Positions 8,828-17,121 of a stretch of 64,000 nucleotides of DNA are shown one piece after another (the first letter of the stretch is position 1; every line of letters begins with the position of its first letter). The stretch is from Hymenobacter taeanensis (GTDB lineage: Bacteria > Bacteroidota > Bacteroidia > Cytophagales > Hymenobacteraceae), in assembly GCF_013137895.1 (NCBI RefSeq), contig NZ_CP053538.1, positions 557,501-621,500 on the forward strand, written 5' to 3'. Under the pieces are notes generated by a model. It saw only the letters and a program-made list of their open reading frames with translations. It did not search any database and was not told where the DNA came from. The position numbers were made by a program, and so were the translations under genes.

Positions 8828-9571
8828 ATGCGTCTGTTGCTTTGGGCCGTTTCCCTCTTCACGGCCTGTTACCTCCCCTCCTCAGTTCCTACTGACCCAG
8901 CCTTCCGGCAAGACCAGCTTCGTTACCCCCGCGTGCGGGATGCTTACGCGGTTGTGGGGAGCAATATGCAGGCTGTTTTGCGGGAGCACCACCTTGATGC
9001 GGAACGGCTGGAGCTGTTTATTCGGGCGCTGAAGGTAGAGCGGCGGGTAGAGGCGTGGGGCCGCAACCAGGGCGAGGGCGAGTATCAGCTGCTGCGCACG
9101 TTTCGGCTGGCCGGCACCTCGGGCACGCTTGGGCCCAAGCGCCGCCTCCACGATGGGCAGGTGCCCGAGGGTTTCTACTACATCAACCGCTTCAACCCCA
9201 TCAGCCAGTACCACCTGTCATTGGGCCTTGACTACCCCAACGCCGCTGACCTGGTGCGCAGTGGCCTGGAAGATCCGGGCAAAGACATTTTCATTCACGG
9301 CTCCGACGTTACCATCGGCTGCTTGCCCATCACCGATGCGGGCATTCGGGAGCTGTACGTGCTGGCCGTAGAGGCCCGTACCGCCGGACAAACAGCTATT
9401 CCGGTGCACATTTTCCCGTTTGAGCTTACTGCCGGCAACCTCGCCCACCGCCTTGGCAATCCGCACGTGCGCTTCTGGCAAGAGTTGGCCCCCGGCTACC
9501 AGTACTTCGCCGACCATCACCAGCTGCCCAACGTAACGGTAACTGAGCGCGGCACCTACACGGTGCAGTAA
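8828..9571 (+). CDS. L,D-transpeptidase family protein (YafK-like)
   Basis: A 247-residue protein with a short hydrophobic N-terminus (signal or anchor). The catalytic region reads FIHGSDVTIGCLPITD at about residues 156-171: the His, the Ser-x-Gly-Cys-like Thr-Ile-Gly-Cys and the following Pro match the YkuD fold as found in murein L,D-transpeptidases of the YafK/ErfK group. Upstream, GFYYINRFNP and QYHLSLGLDYPN are also typical. It is expected to act on peptidoglycan stem peptides in the periplasm. The cysteine nucleophile is present, so activity is plausible. Confidence 0.88.
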   Translation: MRLLLWAVSLFTACYLPSSVPTDPAFRQDQLRYPRVRDAYAVVGSNMQAVLREHHLDAERLELFIRALKVERRVEAWGRNQGEGEYQLLRTFRLAGTSGTLGPKRRLHDGQVPEGFYYINRFNPISQYHLSLGLDYPNAADLVRSGLEDPGKDIFIHGSDVTIGCLPITDAGIRELYVLAVEARTAGQTAIPVHIFPFELTAGNLAHRLGNPHVRFWQELAPGYQYFADHHQLPNVTVTERGTYTVQ

Positions 9572-9629
9572 ACAGGTTCTTGCCAGGTGGCCCAGGCCTG
9601 TTTCAGGACTGGCACTGTACCTTGCACCT

Positions 9630-10184
9630 ATGTCTATTCCATCAATTTCCGACGTTCCACTTCCCAAAAACTTACGCGAGTCGGCAGTACTGGTACCGGT
9701 ATTTCGGGATGCCGCCGGGCACTTGCAGATTGTGATGGTACGCCGGGCGGCTTTTGGCGTGCATGGCGGGCAGTTGGCTTTCCCCGGCGGCAAGCGCGAC
9801 CCCGAAGATGCCACATTAGAGGCTACAGCCCTGCGGGAGGCGCACGAAGAAGTGAGCTTGCTGCCCGGCAATGTGGAGGTACTCGCGGCCCTGCCCACCG
9901 TACCAGTGCTCTCGGGCTTTTGCATTGCCCCATTTCTGGGCCGTATTCGCAGGCCCGAGGTGTGGGAATGGCAAACCCACGAGATTGATGAAGTGCTGGA
10001 GATTCCGCTGCCCCACCTCACCAACGAGGCCAACCACACCGAGGAAGAATGGCAGCTCCCCGGCTGGCCCAGCGCGCGGCGCGTGCCGTTTTACCATATT
10101 GGCGCCTACAAGCTCTGGGGTGCCAGCTACAACATCATCCGGCCGCTTATTCCCAGACTGCTCGCCGGAGAATGGGAGGTATGA
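9630..10184 (+). CDS. NUDIX hydrolase, CoA pyrophosphatase-like
   Basis: A 184-residue protein with a Nudix box running from GGKRDPEDA to REAHEEVSL (residues ~52-77). The spacing GGKRDPED...TALREAHEEV is the form seen in CoA pyrophosphatases (NudL/YeaB), which cleave CoA into 4'-phosphopantetheine and 3',5'-ADP. Length matches that group. It follows the L,D-transpeptidase gene by 58 bp on the same strand. Substrate choice is by family resemblance only. Confidence 0.88.
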   Translation: MSIPSISDVPLPKNLRESAVLVPVFRDAAGHLQIVMVRRAAFGVHGGQLAFPGGKRDPEDATLEATALREAHEEVSLLPGNVEVLAALPTVPVLSGFCIAPFLGRIRRPEVWEWQTHEIDEVLEIPLPHLTNEANHTEEEWQLPGWPSARRVPFYHIGAYKLWGASYNIIRPLIPRLLAGEWEV

Positions 10185-10373
10185 TTACTTAATGATGAGG
10201 AAATGGCGTGATGAAGTGGAATGGGAAAGGGTAAAAGCCCGGCATGACGGTGTAGAAGCCTGGGGCAGCTTCTTTCTTCCCCTATTACCTCACTGCCCTA
10301 CCACCCAAATCTGGCACGAAATTGCGTTATAGGTTGCGTACCTAATGCACGTTGCGTATTCAACACCTTCTCG

Positions 10374-11465
10374 ATGAGACGACTTTCGCTTTTGTTGCTT
10401 TTGCTGTTGCCGGCCCTGGCTTCCTTTGCCCAACGGGAGCAGTCTATCTGGCTGTTTGGCCAGCAAGCTGGGTTGAGCTTCCCAGCCGATGGCGGCGCGC
10501 CCACCCCGCTGCTCACCAGCAAAATGACCACCTATGAAGGCTCGGCGGTGGCTACCAATCAGCAGGGGCAGCTGCTGTTTTATACCAACGGCGAATTTGT
10601 GTTCAACCGCCAGCACCAGGTAATGCCCAATGGCAAAAAGCTGATGGGCTCCAACTCCAGCACCCAGAGTGCGCTTATTGTGCCCGACCCCGGCAGCGGC
10701 AACGTGTTCTACGTGTTCACGGTAGCGGCCCAGGGCAACGGCAATGGCCTGCGCTATTCCACCGTAGACATGACCCGCGACAATGGCCTCGGCGACGTGC
10801 CCCGGGCCAATGCCCTCCTGATTACGCCCGTGGCCGAGAAGCTGGCGGCCGTGCGCCACCAAAACGGCCGCGACGTCTGGATTGTGGCGCACCGCTGGAA
10901 TTCCAACGCTTTTGTAACCTTCCTGGTAACAGCCGATGGGGTACAGGGCAAACCTATTCTGAGTAATGTAGGCTCTATGCACGCCGGCCCCGGCCGCAAT
11001 GCCATTGGCGCCATGAAGTTCTCGCCCGATGGTAAGAAGCTGGCCGTGGCGCTGTGGCGCGAGGCCAACAAATACGAAGTCTTCGACTTTGACCGCAACA
11101 CCGGCAAAGTAAGCAACGCGAAGTCCTTTGCGCCCTACCCCGAGGCCTACGGCGTGGAGTTCTCGCCCGATGGCAGCAAGCTTTACGGCTCCAGCAACGG
11201 CGAAGGCGGCGGCGAGGCCCAGATCTTCCAGTTCGACCTCAAAACCGGCAAGGCCACAGTAGTTGGCAAGTCGGCGAATCGGAAAGTAGGCTCCCTGCAG
11301 CGCGCCCCCGATGGCAACATCTACGTGGCCCGCGAAGACAACCCTTACCTCGGCATTATCCAGAACCCCAACTCCGATAAAGCCACCTACCTCGATAACG
11401 GCCTCAAACTTGGGGGGCGTCGCAGCAAGCTAGGCCTCCCCAACTTCATCACCGAACCGCGGTGA
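10374..11465 (+). CDS. Secreted beta-propeller (WD40/lactonase-like) protein
   Basis: A 363-residue protein with a signal peptide (RRLSLLLLLLLPALASFA, cleavage before Q). The mature chain carries blade-like repeats: WLFGQQAGLSF, LLFYTNGEFVF, MKFSPDGKKLAVAL, VEFSPDGSKLYGSS and RAPDGNIYVAR. Similar propellers form the N-terminal part of large PKD-containing surface proteins of Bacteroidota, but here the protein stops after the propeller with no PKD domain or type IX sorting tail. Function unknown; a periplasmic or surface binding role is inferred. Confidence 0.82.
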   Translation: MRRLSLLLLLLLPALASFAQREQSIWLFGQQAGLSFPADGGAPTPLLTSKMTTYEGSAVATNQQGQLLFYTNGEFVFNRQHQVMPNGKKLMGSNSSTQSALIVPDPGSGNVFYVFTVAAQGNGNGLRYSTVDMTRDNGLGDVPRANALLITPVAEKLAAVRHQNGRDVWIVAHRWNSNAFVTFLVTADGVQGKPILSNVGSMHAGPGRNAIGAMKFSPDGKKLAVALWREANKYEVFDFDRNTGKVSNAKSFAPYPEAYGVEFSPDGSKLYGSSNGEGGGEAQIFQFDLKTGKATVVGKSANRKVGSLQRAPDGNIYVAREDNPYLGIIQNPNSDKATYLDNGLKLGGRRSKLGLPNFITEPR

Positions 11466-11470
11466 CGCGG

Positions 11471-11726
11471 TAAAATGGTGAAGTGGTGAGGTGACCTAGC
11501 GGCTTACAGCGTCCCGTCGTTGCGAGCGGAGCGAAGCAATCCTTCCTTCTTCGTTGCACGAACCGTTTATACATGAAAAAGCCCTTGCCTCCGCGCTGGA
11601 AGTAAGGGCTTTTCGGTTTCATCACAAGTGCTGCCTGGGACCAGAGAAGATTACTTCGTCCTTCATCCTGGCAATGACAACCTGTCTAGGCCACCCGCGC
11701 CTCACAACTTCACCATTTCACCACTA
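11471..11726. repeat. Nested inverted-repeat element (GTGAA arms outside, GTTGCGAGCG-type arms inside)
   Basis: Outer arms 11471-11495 and 11700-11726 share ATGGTGAAGT-type sequence in inverted orientation. Inside them are GTTGCGAGCGGAGCGAAGCA (from 11519) and a degenerate inverted copy (TTACTTCGTCCTTCATCCTG...CAATGAC, about 11653-11680), resembling the widespread REP-like motif GTCATTGCGAGCG...GAAGCAATCC. The gap (258 bp) holds no gene, only this element and a terminator. Confidence 0.6.
11577..11613 (+). terminator. Terminator downstream of the beta-propeller gene
   Basis: AAAAGCCCTT (11577-11586) pairs perfectly with AAGGGCTTTT (11604-11613). The A-rich and T-rich ends allow function in both directions; it also faces the end of the convergent DUF5723 gene. 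Confidence 0.6.
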
Positions 11727-13124
11727 CTGCGACTGGCCACCGAACTTGAAGCGGAGGAAGCCGGCGGCTACTGAGAGGTAAGGGTTTTTAGAGGCTACCA
11801 GGCCTACCACGTCGCGGGTACTGATGCCGGCCTCGTAGGCGGAGGTAGTGAGCGTGAAGCCCAGTGGCACGCTGAGGCCGTAGCCGGCTCCGCCGGTCAG
11901 GCCGCTGCTTAGGCGCAGCCAGTGCACGGGCTTGTAGTCGAGGCCGGCACCCACGAAGGTGGCGGGGAGGTTACCGGCCACGTTGTTCAGGGGCAGCGTT
12001 ACATCAAGGCCAGCCTCAAAGTACTCGCTGATGCGCAGCCCGGCGCCGGCGCGCAGCTTAGTGGGCAAATCGGCACGACGGGTTTGGCTGGCCTGGTAAT
12101 CGAATAGACTATCGGTGCCGGCCGCGAATATCTGAGTGGCTTCTTTGATGAAGTTATAAGTTCCAACGCCACTGGAGTTAAGGCGCTTGAGGGGCTGGTC
12201 GTTGGCCGTAACCAGGTTGCCTTCCCAATCCATGTGCCCAATGTCGGTAATGGCTATACCCAGCCGGAGGGCTTTGCCAGCTTCGGCGGCCAGGCCCAGG
12301 TCGAAGCCGTGGCCAGTGCCCACAGGCTTAAGGCCACTGCCGTTGCGCAGATTAAAGTTAGGATTAGCGGCAACAGAGCCGTAGTTAATATCAAACAGCG
12401 GCGACATGGAGCTGTAGGCCTGTAAGTTGCCGGGCTCCACTTGAATATCCACAATGCCCAGCCCCTGGATGTACCGGTAACCCGCCCCGGCCGAGAGCTG
12501 GAACAGGGGCAGATCAATCAGCCGGGTGCCCCAGGCCAGGTTGAACTCGTTGAGCAGGGAAAATTGCAGGTCGGTGCCGGCCAGGGCTTCTGATACCAGC
12601 GGCACCGTGCCCCCCGCCCCCACTGAGGTATACACCGGTGCCTCGCGGCCCAGAAACAGCAGCTCGGCCGCATTCTTGTTCAGGGCCACGTGCCCCGCCG
12701 TCCGGATGCGGTTGCTGATAGCAATGCCGCCAATTACGGGCAGCTGCACTGAGAGCCCCAGCGTGGTGGCATCGGCGTTTAGGTTCAGGGCATTGTCGGA
12801 GGTAAACGCCCGCGCCAGCTCCAGCCGGTCGGTTTGCGGCAGTTGGTCTTTAGTGTTGTAGATGAACTTGCGCAGCTGCTGGCGCGTGAGCGACTGAGAG
12901 CCCACGCCGGCGCCCACCTCACCCAGCGTAAACGAGAACGTAGCACCTCCCACCCGGCCCAGGTTGGCGGGGTTAATACCAATGGCCTGATAATCGGTGG
13001 CAAAGGTGGTGGCCACGCCGCCGCGGCCGGTAGCCGTGAAGTTGCTAAGCTCGTTTTGGGCGTGCAGAGCGGTGGGCACGCTAAGGGCCAGCCCCAGCAT
13101 CAGGGAAAGACGAGTGGGTTTCAT
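11724..13124 (-). CDS. DUF5723 family outer-membrane protein
   Basis: A 466-residue protein started at the ATG at 13124, which gives a clear signal peptide ending in ALHAQ; an upstream extension to 13190 lacks signal features. The mature N-terminus has QAIGINPANLGR, the NPA motif shared by FadL-like and DUF5723 barrels, followed by many amphipathic beta-strand stretches and a C-terminal strand ending KFGGQSQ. Members are predicted outer-membrane barrels of Bacteroidota with no assigned substrate. It is divergent from meaB and convergent with the beta-propeller gene. Confidence 0.85.
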   Translation of the reverse strand: MKPTRLSLMLGLALSVPTALHAQNELSNFTATGRGGVATTFATDYQAIGINPANLGRVGGATFSFTLGEVGAGVGSQSLTRQQLRKFIYNTKDQLPQTDRLELARAFTSDNALNLNADATTLGLSVQLPVIGGIAISNRIRTAGHVALNKNAAELLFLGREAPVYTSVGAGGTVPLVSEALAGTDLQFSLLNEFNLAWGTRLIDLPLFQLSAGAGYRYIQGLGIVDIQVEPGNLQAYSSMSPLFDINYGSVAANPNFNLRNGSGLKPVGTGHGFDLGLAAEAGKALRLGIAITDIGHMDWEGNLVTANDQPLKRLNSSGVGTYNFIKEATQIFAAGTDSLFDYQASQTRRADLPTKLRAGAGLRISEYFEAGLDVTLPLNNVAGNLPATFVGAGLDYKPVHWLRLSSGLTGGAGYGLSVPLGFTLTTSAYEAGISTRDVVGLVASKNPYLSVAAGFLRFKFGGQSQ

Positions 13125-13141
13125 AAGACGGAATTGTGGCC

Positions 13142-13244
13142 GAAGCTTCGTTAGTTTGGGGCCGATACCTGGGCTAGGCCTGTAGGCCACTGCCGGCCTA
13201 CTTTACGTAGGTACCGGTAACCGCTTCAAAGCTAACGAAGCTTC
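13142..13244. promoter_or_regulatory. Divergent control region with 13-bp inverted arms and a -7 box
   Basis: GAAGCTTCGTTAG (13142-13154) and its exact inverse CTAACGAAGCTTC (13232-13244) face each other across 77 bp between the divergent DUF5723 and meaB genes. The right arm overlaps a minus-strand TAGCTTTG (13227-13234), a TAnnTTTG match for DUF5723. Confidence 0.45.
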
Positions 13245-13264
13245 CGGCACATTTCTTTTCCGCT

Positions 13265-14242
13265 TTGGCAAAACGCTTCTCCGTTTCTGAGTACACCGAT
13301 GGCATTTTAGCCGGCAACCGCGTGCTGCTGAGCCGGGCCATTACGCTGGTGGAAAGCACCCTGCCCTCCGACCAGGCCCTGGCTCAGCAAGTGCTTGATG
13401 CGGTGCTGCCCTACGCGGGCCGCTCGGTGCGGGTGGGTATTACGGGCGTGCCGGGCGTGGGCAAAAGCACGTTTATTGAGGCGCTAGGCCTGCATCTGGT
13501 GCGAGAGCTAGGCCACCGCCTGGCCGTGCTGGCCGTTGACCCCTCCTCGCAGCGCAGCGGCGGCAGCATTCTCGGCGACAAAACGCGCATGAACCAGCTG
13601 GCCGCGCATCCGCAGGCCTACATCCGGCCCTCTCCCGCCGGCCGCAGCCTCGGGGGCGTCACGCGCAGCACCCGCGAGGCCCTGGTACTCTGCGAAGCCG
13701 CCGGCCACAACGTGATATTTGTGGAAACCGTGGGTGTAGGCCAGAGCGAAACCGCCGTGCACGGCATGGTCGATTTCTTCCTGCTGCTGATGCTGGCTGG
13801 CGCCGGCGACGAGCTGCAGGGCATCAAGAAAGGCATCATGGAAATGGCCGATGCCGTCACCATCACCAAAGCCGATGGTGGCAACGAGCAGGCCGCCCGC
13901 CGGGCCCGCGTGGAGTACCAGAATGCCCTGCACCTGTTTCCGCTGGCGCCCTCGCAGTGGAGCCCCGTGGTCACGGTTTCTTCGGCGGTAACGGGGGCAG
14001 GCGTGCCGGCCGTGTGGCAGCTGGTGGAGCAGTACGTGCAGCAAACGCAGGAGAGCGGCTACTTCCAGCGCCGCCGCCAGGAGCAAAACCTGCACTGGCT
14101 CCACGAAACCATCCGCGAAACCCTGGAAACCCGCTTCTACGCCCGCCCCGATATTGCCGCCCGCCTCCCCGAAATCAGAGAGCAGGTAATGAATGGCCGC
14201 AAGTCGGCATTCGGGGCCGCCGAGGAGCTGCTAGGCCAGTAG
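13265..14242 (+). CDS. meaB: Methylmalonyl-CoA mutase-associated GTPase MeaB
   Basis: A 325-residue G3E-family GTPase. Walker A GVPGVGKST is near residue 62, AVDPSSQRSGGSILGDKTRM follows near residue 89, FVETVGVGQSE near 152 and TKAD near 201 (NKxD-type base recognition). MeaB/ArgK proteins chaperone and protect the B12-dependent methylmalonyl-CoA mutase. The mutase genes are not in this window, but an acyl-CoA carboxylase beta subunit of the same propionate pathway lies at 35.7 kb. The start is a TTG (AKRFSVSEYTDG); no upstream ATG is available. The stop codon lies inside a 29-bp palindrome. Confidence 0.95.
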   Translation: MAKRFSVSEYTDGILAGNRVLLSRAITLVESTLPSDQALAQQVLDAVLPYAGRSVRVGITGVPGVGKSTFIEALGLHLVRELGHRLAVLAVDPSSQRSGGSILGDKTRMNQLAAHPQAYIRPSPAGRSLGGVTRSTREALVLCEAAGHNVIFVETVGVGQSETAVHGMVDFFLLLMLAGAGDELQGIKKGIMEMADAVTITKADGGNEQAARRARVEYQNALHLFPLAPSQWSPVVTVSSAVTGAGVPAVWQLVEQYVQQTQESGYFQRRRQEQNLHWLHETIRETLETRFYARPDIAARLPEIREQVMNGRKSAFGAAEELLGQ

Positions 14243-14292
14243 GCTGCGTACCGCGAAAATCCGTTTCGCGGTACGCAGCCTACTGGCCTAGC
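14230..14292. terminator. 29-bp perfect palindrome spanning both stop codons of meaB and DUF5916
   Basis: Left arm 14230-14258 (GCTAGGCCAGTAGGCTGCGT then ACCGCGAAA) is the exact inverse of 14264-14292, with a 5-nt loop. The TAG stop of meaB (14240-14242) and the TAG of the convergent gene (14288-14290) both fall inside the arms. It probably terminates both transcripts. Confidence 0.88.
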
Positions 14293-16891
14293 TGGCCAGC
14301 TTCCGCTTTATCATCAGGTAGTCGAGGTAATAGAGGACTTTGATGGAAACGTTGTTATTGTGCGGGGTATTGATGGTGTTGTTCAGGTTATCGAAGTAAA
14401 GCGGGGTGGCTTCGTTGGCCTCCAGAAAAGAGGAGCTGGCATTCTTCCACACAATGCTTACCTGAGAGCCCGGTGCAAACCACCACGAGTACACGGCGTC
14501 CACGTTGAAGGCATTGAAGGTATTGTCGCGGTTGCGGCGGTAATCAACCAGGGTTTCCTGGCCGTTCTTGCCGAGGCGGGCAAAGTCGGCGTAGCTTACG
14601 GTGCTGGTGTAGTGCCGCGTGCGGATGGTGAGCGACATGCGGTTGTTGAAGGTGTATGCCCCCGACAGCGTGTTCGTGACCGTAAGCACTCGGCGGCGGC
14701 CCAGTAGCACATCCGTGGCGTAGTTTTTCCGGAACTCCGCATCATCGGGCAGGCTCGTGTCTAGGCCACCATTCACGTAGCCTACCTGGTTTTGGCGCAG
14801 GTTCCAGTCGAGGCTATAGCGGAAGTTGAGCTGGTTGCTGACGCGGTAGCGCGGTGAGATGTTCCAGCCGTAGCCCATGCGGCGCGGCCGGGCGCGTTCC
14901 AGGCGGTCGTCGGTATCGTACCAGCGCACACCCGCGTTTACATCCAGCGCGAGCTTCTTGCGGTAATCAGAGGAGATAAAGCCGCCCAGGTTGGCATTCA
15001 CCGGCACCCGCACGTAGTAGTCGCCCAGCGGGTACTGGCGGGGCTCGTAGTAATCGTGCGTAACGGGGTTGGCGTCGAAGTTTGCCCCCACCGTCATGAA
15101 GCTTTTGGTGAACGTGGTGTTGAAGCCCGCCGACACGTTGGCATCCTGGTAGCGGGTGGGCTTATACAACAGGGAGTGATTCAGGTTGAAGAAGGTATTG
15201 AGGTTATTTACCTTCCAAAACGGCTTATACTTGTTGTAACTGGCGTACAGCCCCTGGCTGATGTTGTTGTTGCCGAACAGGATGCCCAGGTCATTGGGGT
15301 TGTACTTGTCTGACTCAATACCGTGGTTTAGGCCCCAGGTAAAGTTGCCGCTGATCTTGCTGACCCCAATCTGGTATTTGTAGCCATCCTGGTCATCAAT
15401 CTGCTCTTCTGAGCCAAACACATTGCCACGCCGCCGCGAGTATACCACGCGGCCATCCACGGCGTAGCTGTTTTTTTTGTTGGCGAAGCGGAACAGGCCA
15501 CCCGTCACGTTGGCATCATAGGTGCTGCCCCAGCGCGTAACGTTGGTGTTGATGAGCGAAACGTAGGAGTTGTTCTTCAGGCTTTGGTCCAGCACCATAA
15601 TGCTGTAGTTGCTGAAGGGTTGGGTAAGCACCTCGCGGCGGCTGCCGTCCACGGAGTCGCGCACGGTGGCGTACACATCATTGCTGAGCGCATTGAACAC
15701 CCCAATGCCCAAACCATTCTTGGTGCGGCCCGATACCTTGGTGGCGTTGAGCAAGCGGGTAACGCCGGGGTTGCTCACCACGGCTTCACCGGGCCTACGC
15801 TGCCCATCAAGGCCCGGCTCGCCTTGGCGCAGCTGACTGCTTACGTTATCAAACCCAATGGGCGTGGCCCCCACCCGGCGGGAGTAGAACAGGTTGCCCT
15901 TGTTGAACAGCTCGGTGCCTTCGGTGAAGAACTGGCGGTTTTCCTGAAACTGCACCTCAAACGGCGAGAGGTTAAGCACCTGGTTATCGCTCTGCACCTG
16001 CCCAAAGTCGGGTACCAGCGTAGCATCCAGGGTAAAGCTTTCGTTGATGCCCCACTTCACGTCGGCGCCGCCATTGAAGCTGGTGCTGGTGTTGCGGGTG
16101 CCCTGCTCCTGGTAGGGATAGTGGTTTACATAGCTGGAAACGTAGGGCGTGAGCGAGAGGCGCAGCGGCGGCGTAATATCACGCAGGCCCCGCAGCTCAC
16201 CCCATTGGTTTACAAAGCCATCTACGGCGGGTTTCACCTCGTTCCAGAAGAAGGCCTGGTTGTCGCGCTTGCGCTGGCGCATGAAGTTCAGGCCCCACAC
16301 CTGCTCGGTGGCTTTGCTGAAACGAATGGCGGAGTACGGAATCCGGATTTCGCAGATCCAGTCGGTGCCGCGCATGGCGGTGCGCGAGTCCCACACGGCG
16401 TTCCAGTTGCCATCTTCGCCGCCAGCCGGCGAGTAGCGCGAATCTACCTGCACTCCGCCCGTGCTTACAATAAAGCTGTAGCCGTTCAGCTGGTCGTGGT
16501 ACGTATCCAGGAAAACACCGAAGAAGTCGGAGTTGCCAATGTCGTCGCGGGCGCTCAGCTCGCGCATAATGGAGTCCTGCGATACGTCGTGCATGATGGC
16601 GCCCACGTAGAGGTTGGCATCGTCATAGAGCACGCGCACCTCAGTGGGGTGCTTTTCGTGAGGGCCGGGGTTGGGCCGGTTCTGAATGAAGTCGGTGGCA
16701 ATGGGAGCCTGCTGCCAGATGGGCTCATCCAGCTGGCCATCCAGCTTAATAGTTTCAGTGATGCGCAAGGCCTGCAGCTGGCGTTTGGGGGCGGGAACGG
16801 CAGCCTGGGCGGCCGTTTCAGCTGTTTGTGCATAGCTCGTGCCGGTTGCCAGAGCCAGGCAAACCAGCAGAAACATACAGAAGCATTTCAC
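14288..16891 (-). CDS. DUF5916 outer-membrane protein with N-terminal CBM9-like domain
   Basis: About 867 residues from the GTG at 16891 (an ATG at 16876 is also possible); both give a signal peptide ending in GTSYAQ. Residues ~40-220 form a carbohydrate-binding-module-9-like domain (LDGQLDEPIWQQAP, NADFFGVFLDTYHDQLNGY-like core), and the rest is a long beta-strand-rich DUF5916 barrel-like region rich in Asn, Tyr and Arg. This combination is typical of Bacteroidota, with no proven ligand. The last codons overlap the 29-bp palindrome shared with meaB. Confidence 0.9.
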   Translation of the reverse strand: MKCFCMFLLVCLALATGTSYAQTAETAAQAAVPAPKRQLQALRITETIKLDGQLDEPIWQQAPIATDFIQNRPNPGPHEKHPTEVRVLYDDANLYVGAIMHDVSQDSIMRELSARDDIGNSDFFGVFLDTYHDQLNGYSFIVSTGGVQVDSRYSPAGGEDGNWNAVWDSRTAMRGTDWICEIRIPYSAIRFSKATEQVWGLNFMRQRKRDNQAFFWNEVKPAVDGFVNQWGELRGLRDITPPLRLSLTPYVSSYVNHYPYQEQGTRNTSTSFNGGADVKWGINESFTLDATLVPDFGQVQSDNQVLNLSPFEVQFQENRQFFTEGTELFNKGNLFYSRRVGATPIGFDNVSSQLRQGEPGLDGQRRPGEAVVSNPGVTRLLNATKVSGRTKNGLGIGVFNALSNDVYATVRDSVDGSRREVLTQPFSNYSIMVLDQSLKNNSYVSLINTNVTRWGSTYDANVTGGLFRFANKKNSYAVDGRVVYSRRRGNVFGSEEQIDDQDGYKYQIGVSKISGNFTWGLNHGIESDKYNPNDLGILFGNNNISQGLYASYNKYKPFWKVNNLNTFFNLNHSLLYKPTRYQDANVSAGFNTTFTKSFMTVGANFDANPVTHDYYEPRQYPLGDYYVRVPVNANLGGFISSDYRKKLALDVNAGVRWYDTDDRLERARPRRMGYGWNISPRYRVSNQLNFRYSLDWNLRQNQVGYVNGGLDTSLPDDAEFRKNYATDVLLGRRRVLTVTNTLSGAYTFNNRMSLTIRTRHYTSTVSYADFARLGKNGQETLVDYRRNRDNTFNAFNVDAVYSWWFAPGSQVSIVWKNASSSFLEANEATPLYFDNLNNTINTPHNNNVSIKVLYYLDYLMIKRKLAS

Positions 16892-17121
16892 GGCGTGTAG
16901 GTGGGAGGAGAAGTGGAACAAGCGAACTGGTAATGGGAGATAAACACACCCGACGGAGTGGCCTAGGCCAGGTCAGGACGAGGTGGCAGCGCCGATATAT
17001 AGCTCGGGCAGGATGTGGCAATAGATGCTTGAGCAGGCCCAACAGTTGCCTGTTCACAAAAACTTCATAATAAAAATCGGCCGCCGTTGCAGCGGCGGCC
17101 GATTCAGGAAGATCCAGGCTA

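Noticed and set aside
15584..16900. 438-residue plus-strand frame
   Set aside because: Antisense of the DUF5916 gene; the protein has no family features.
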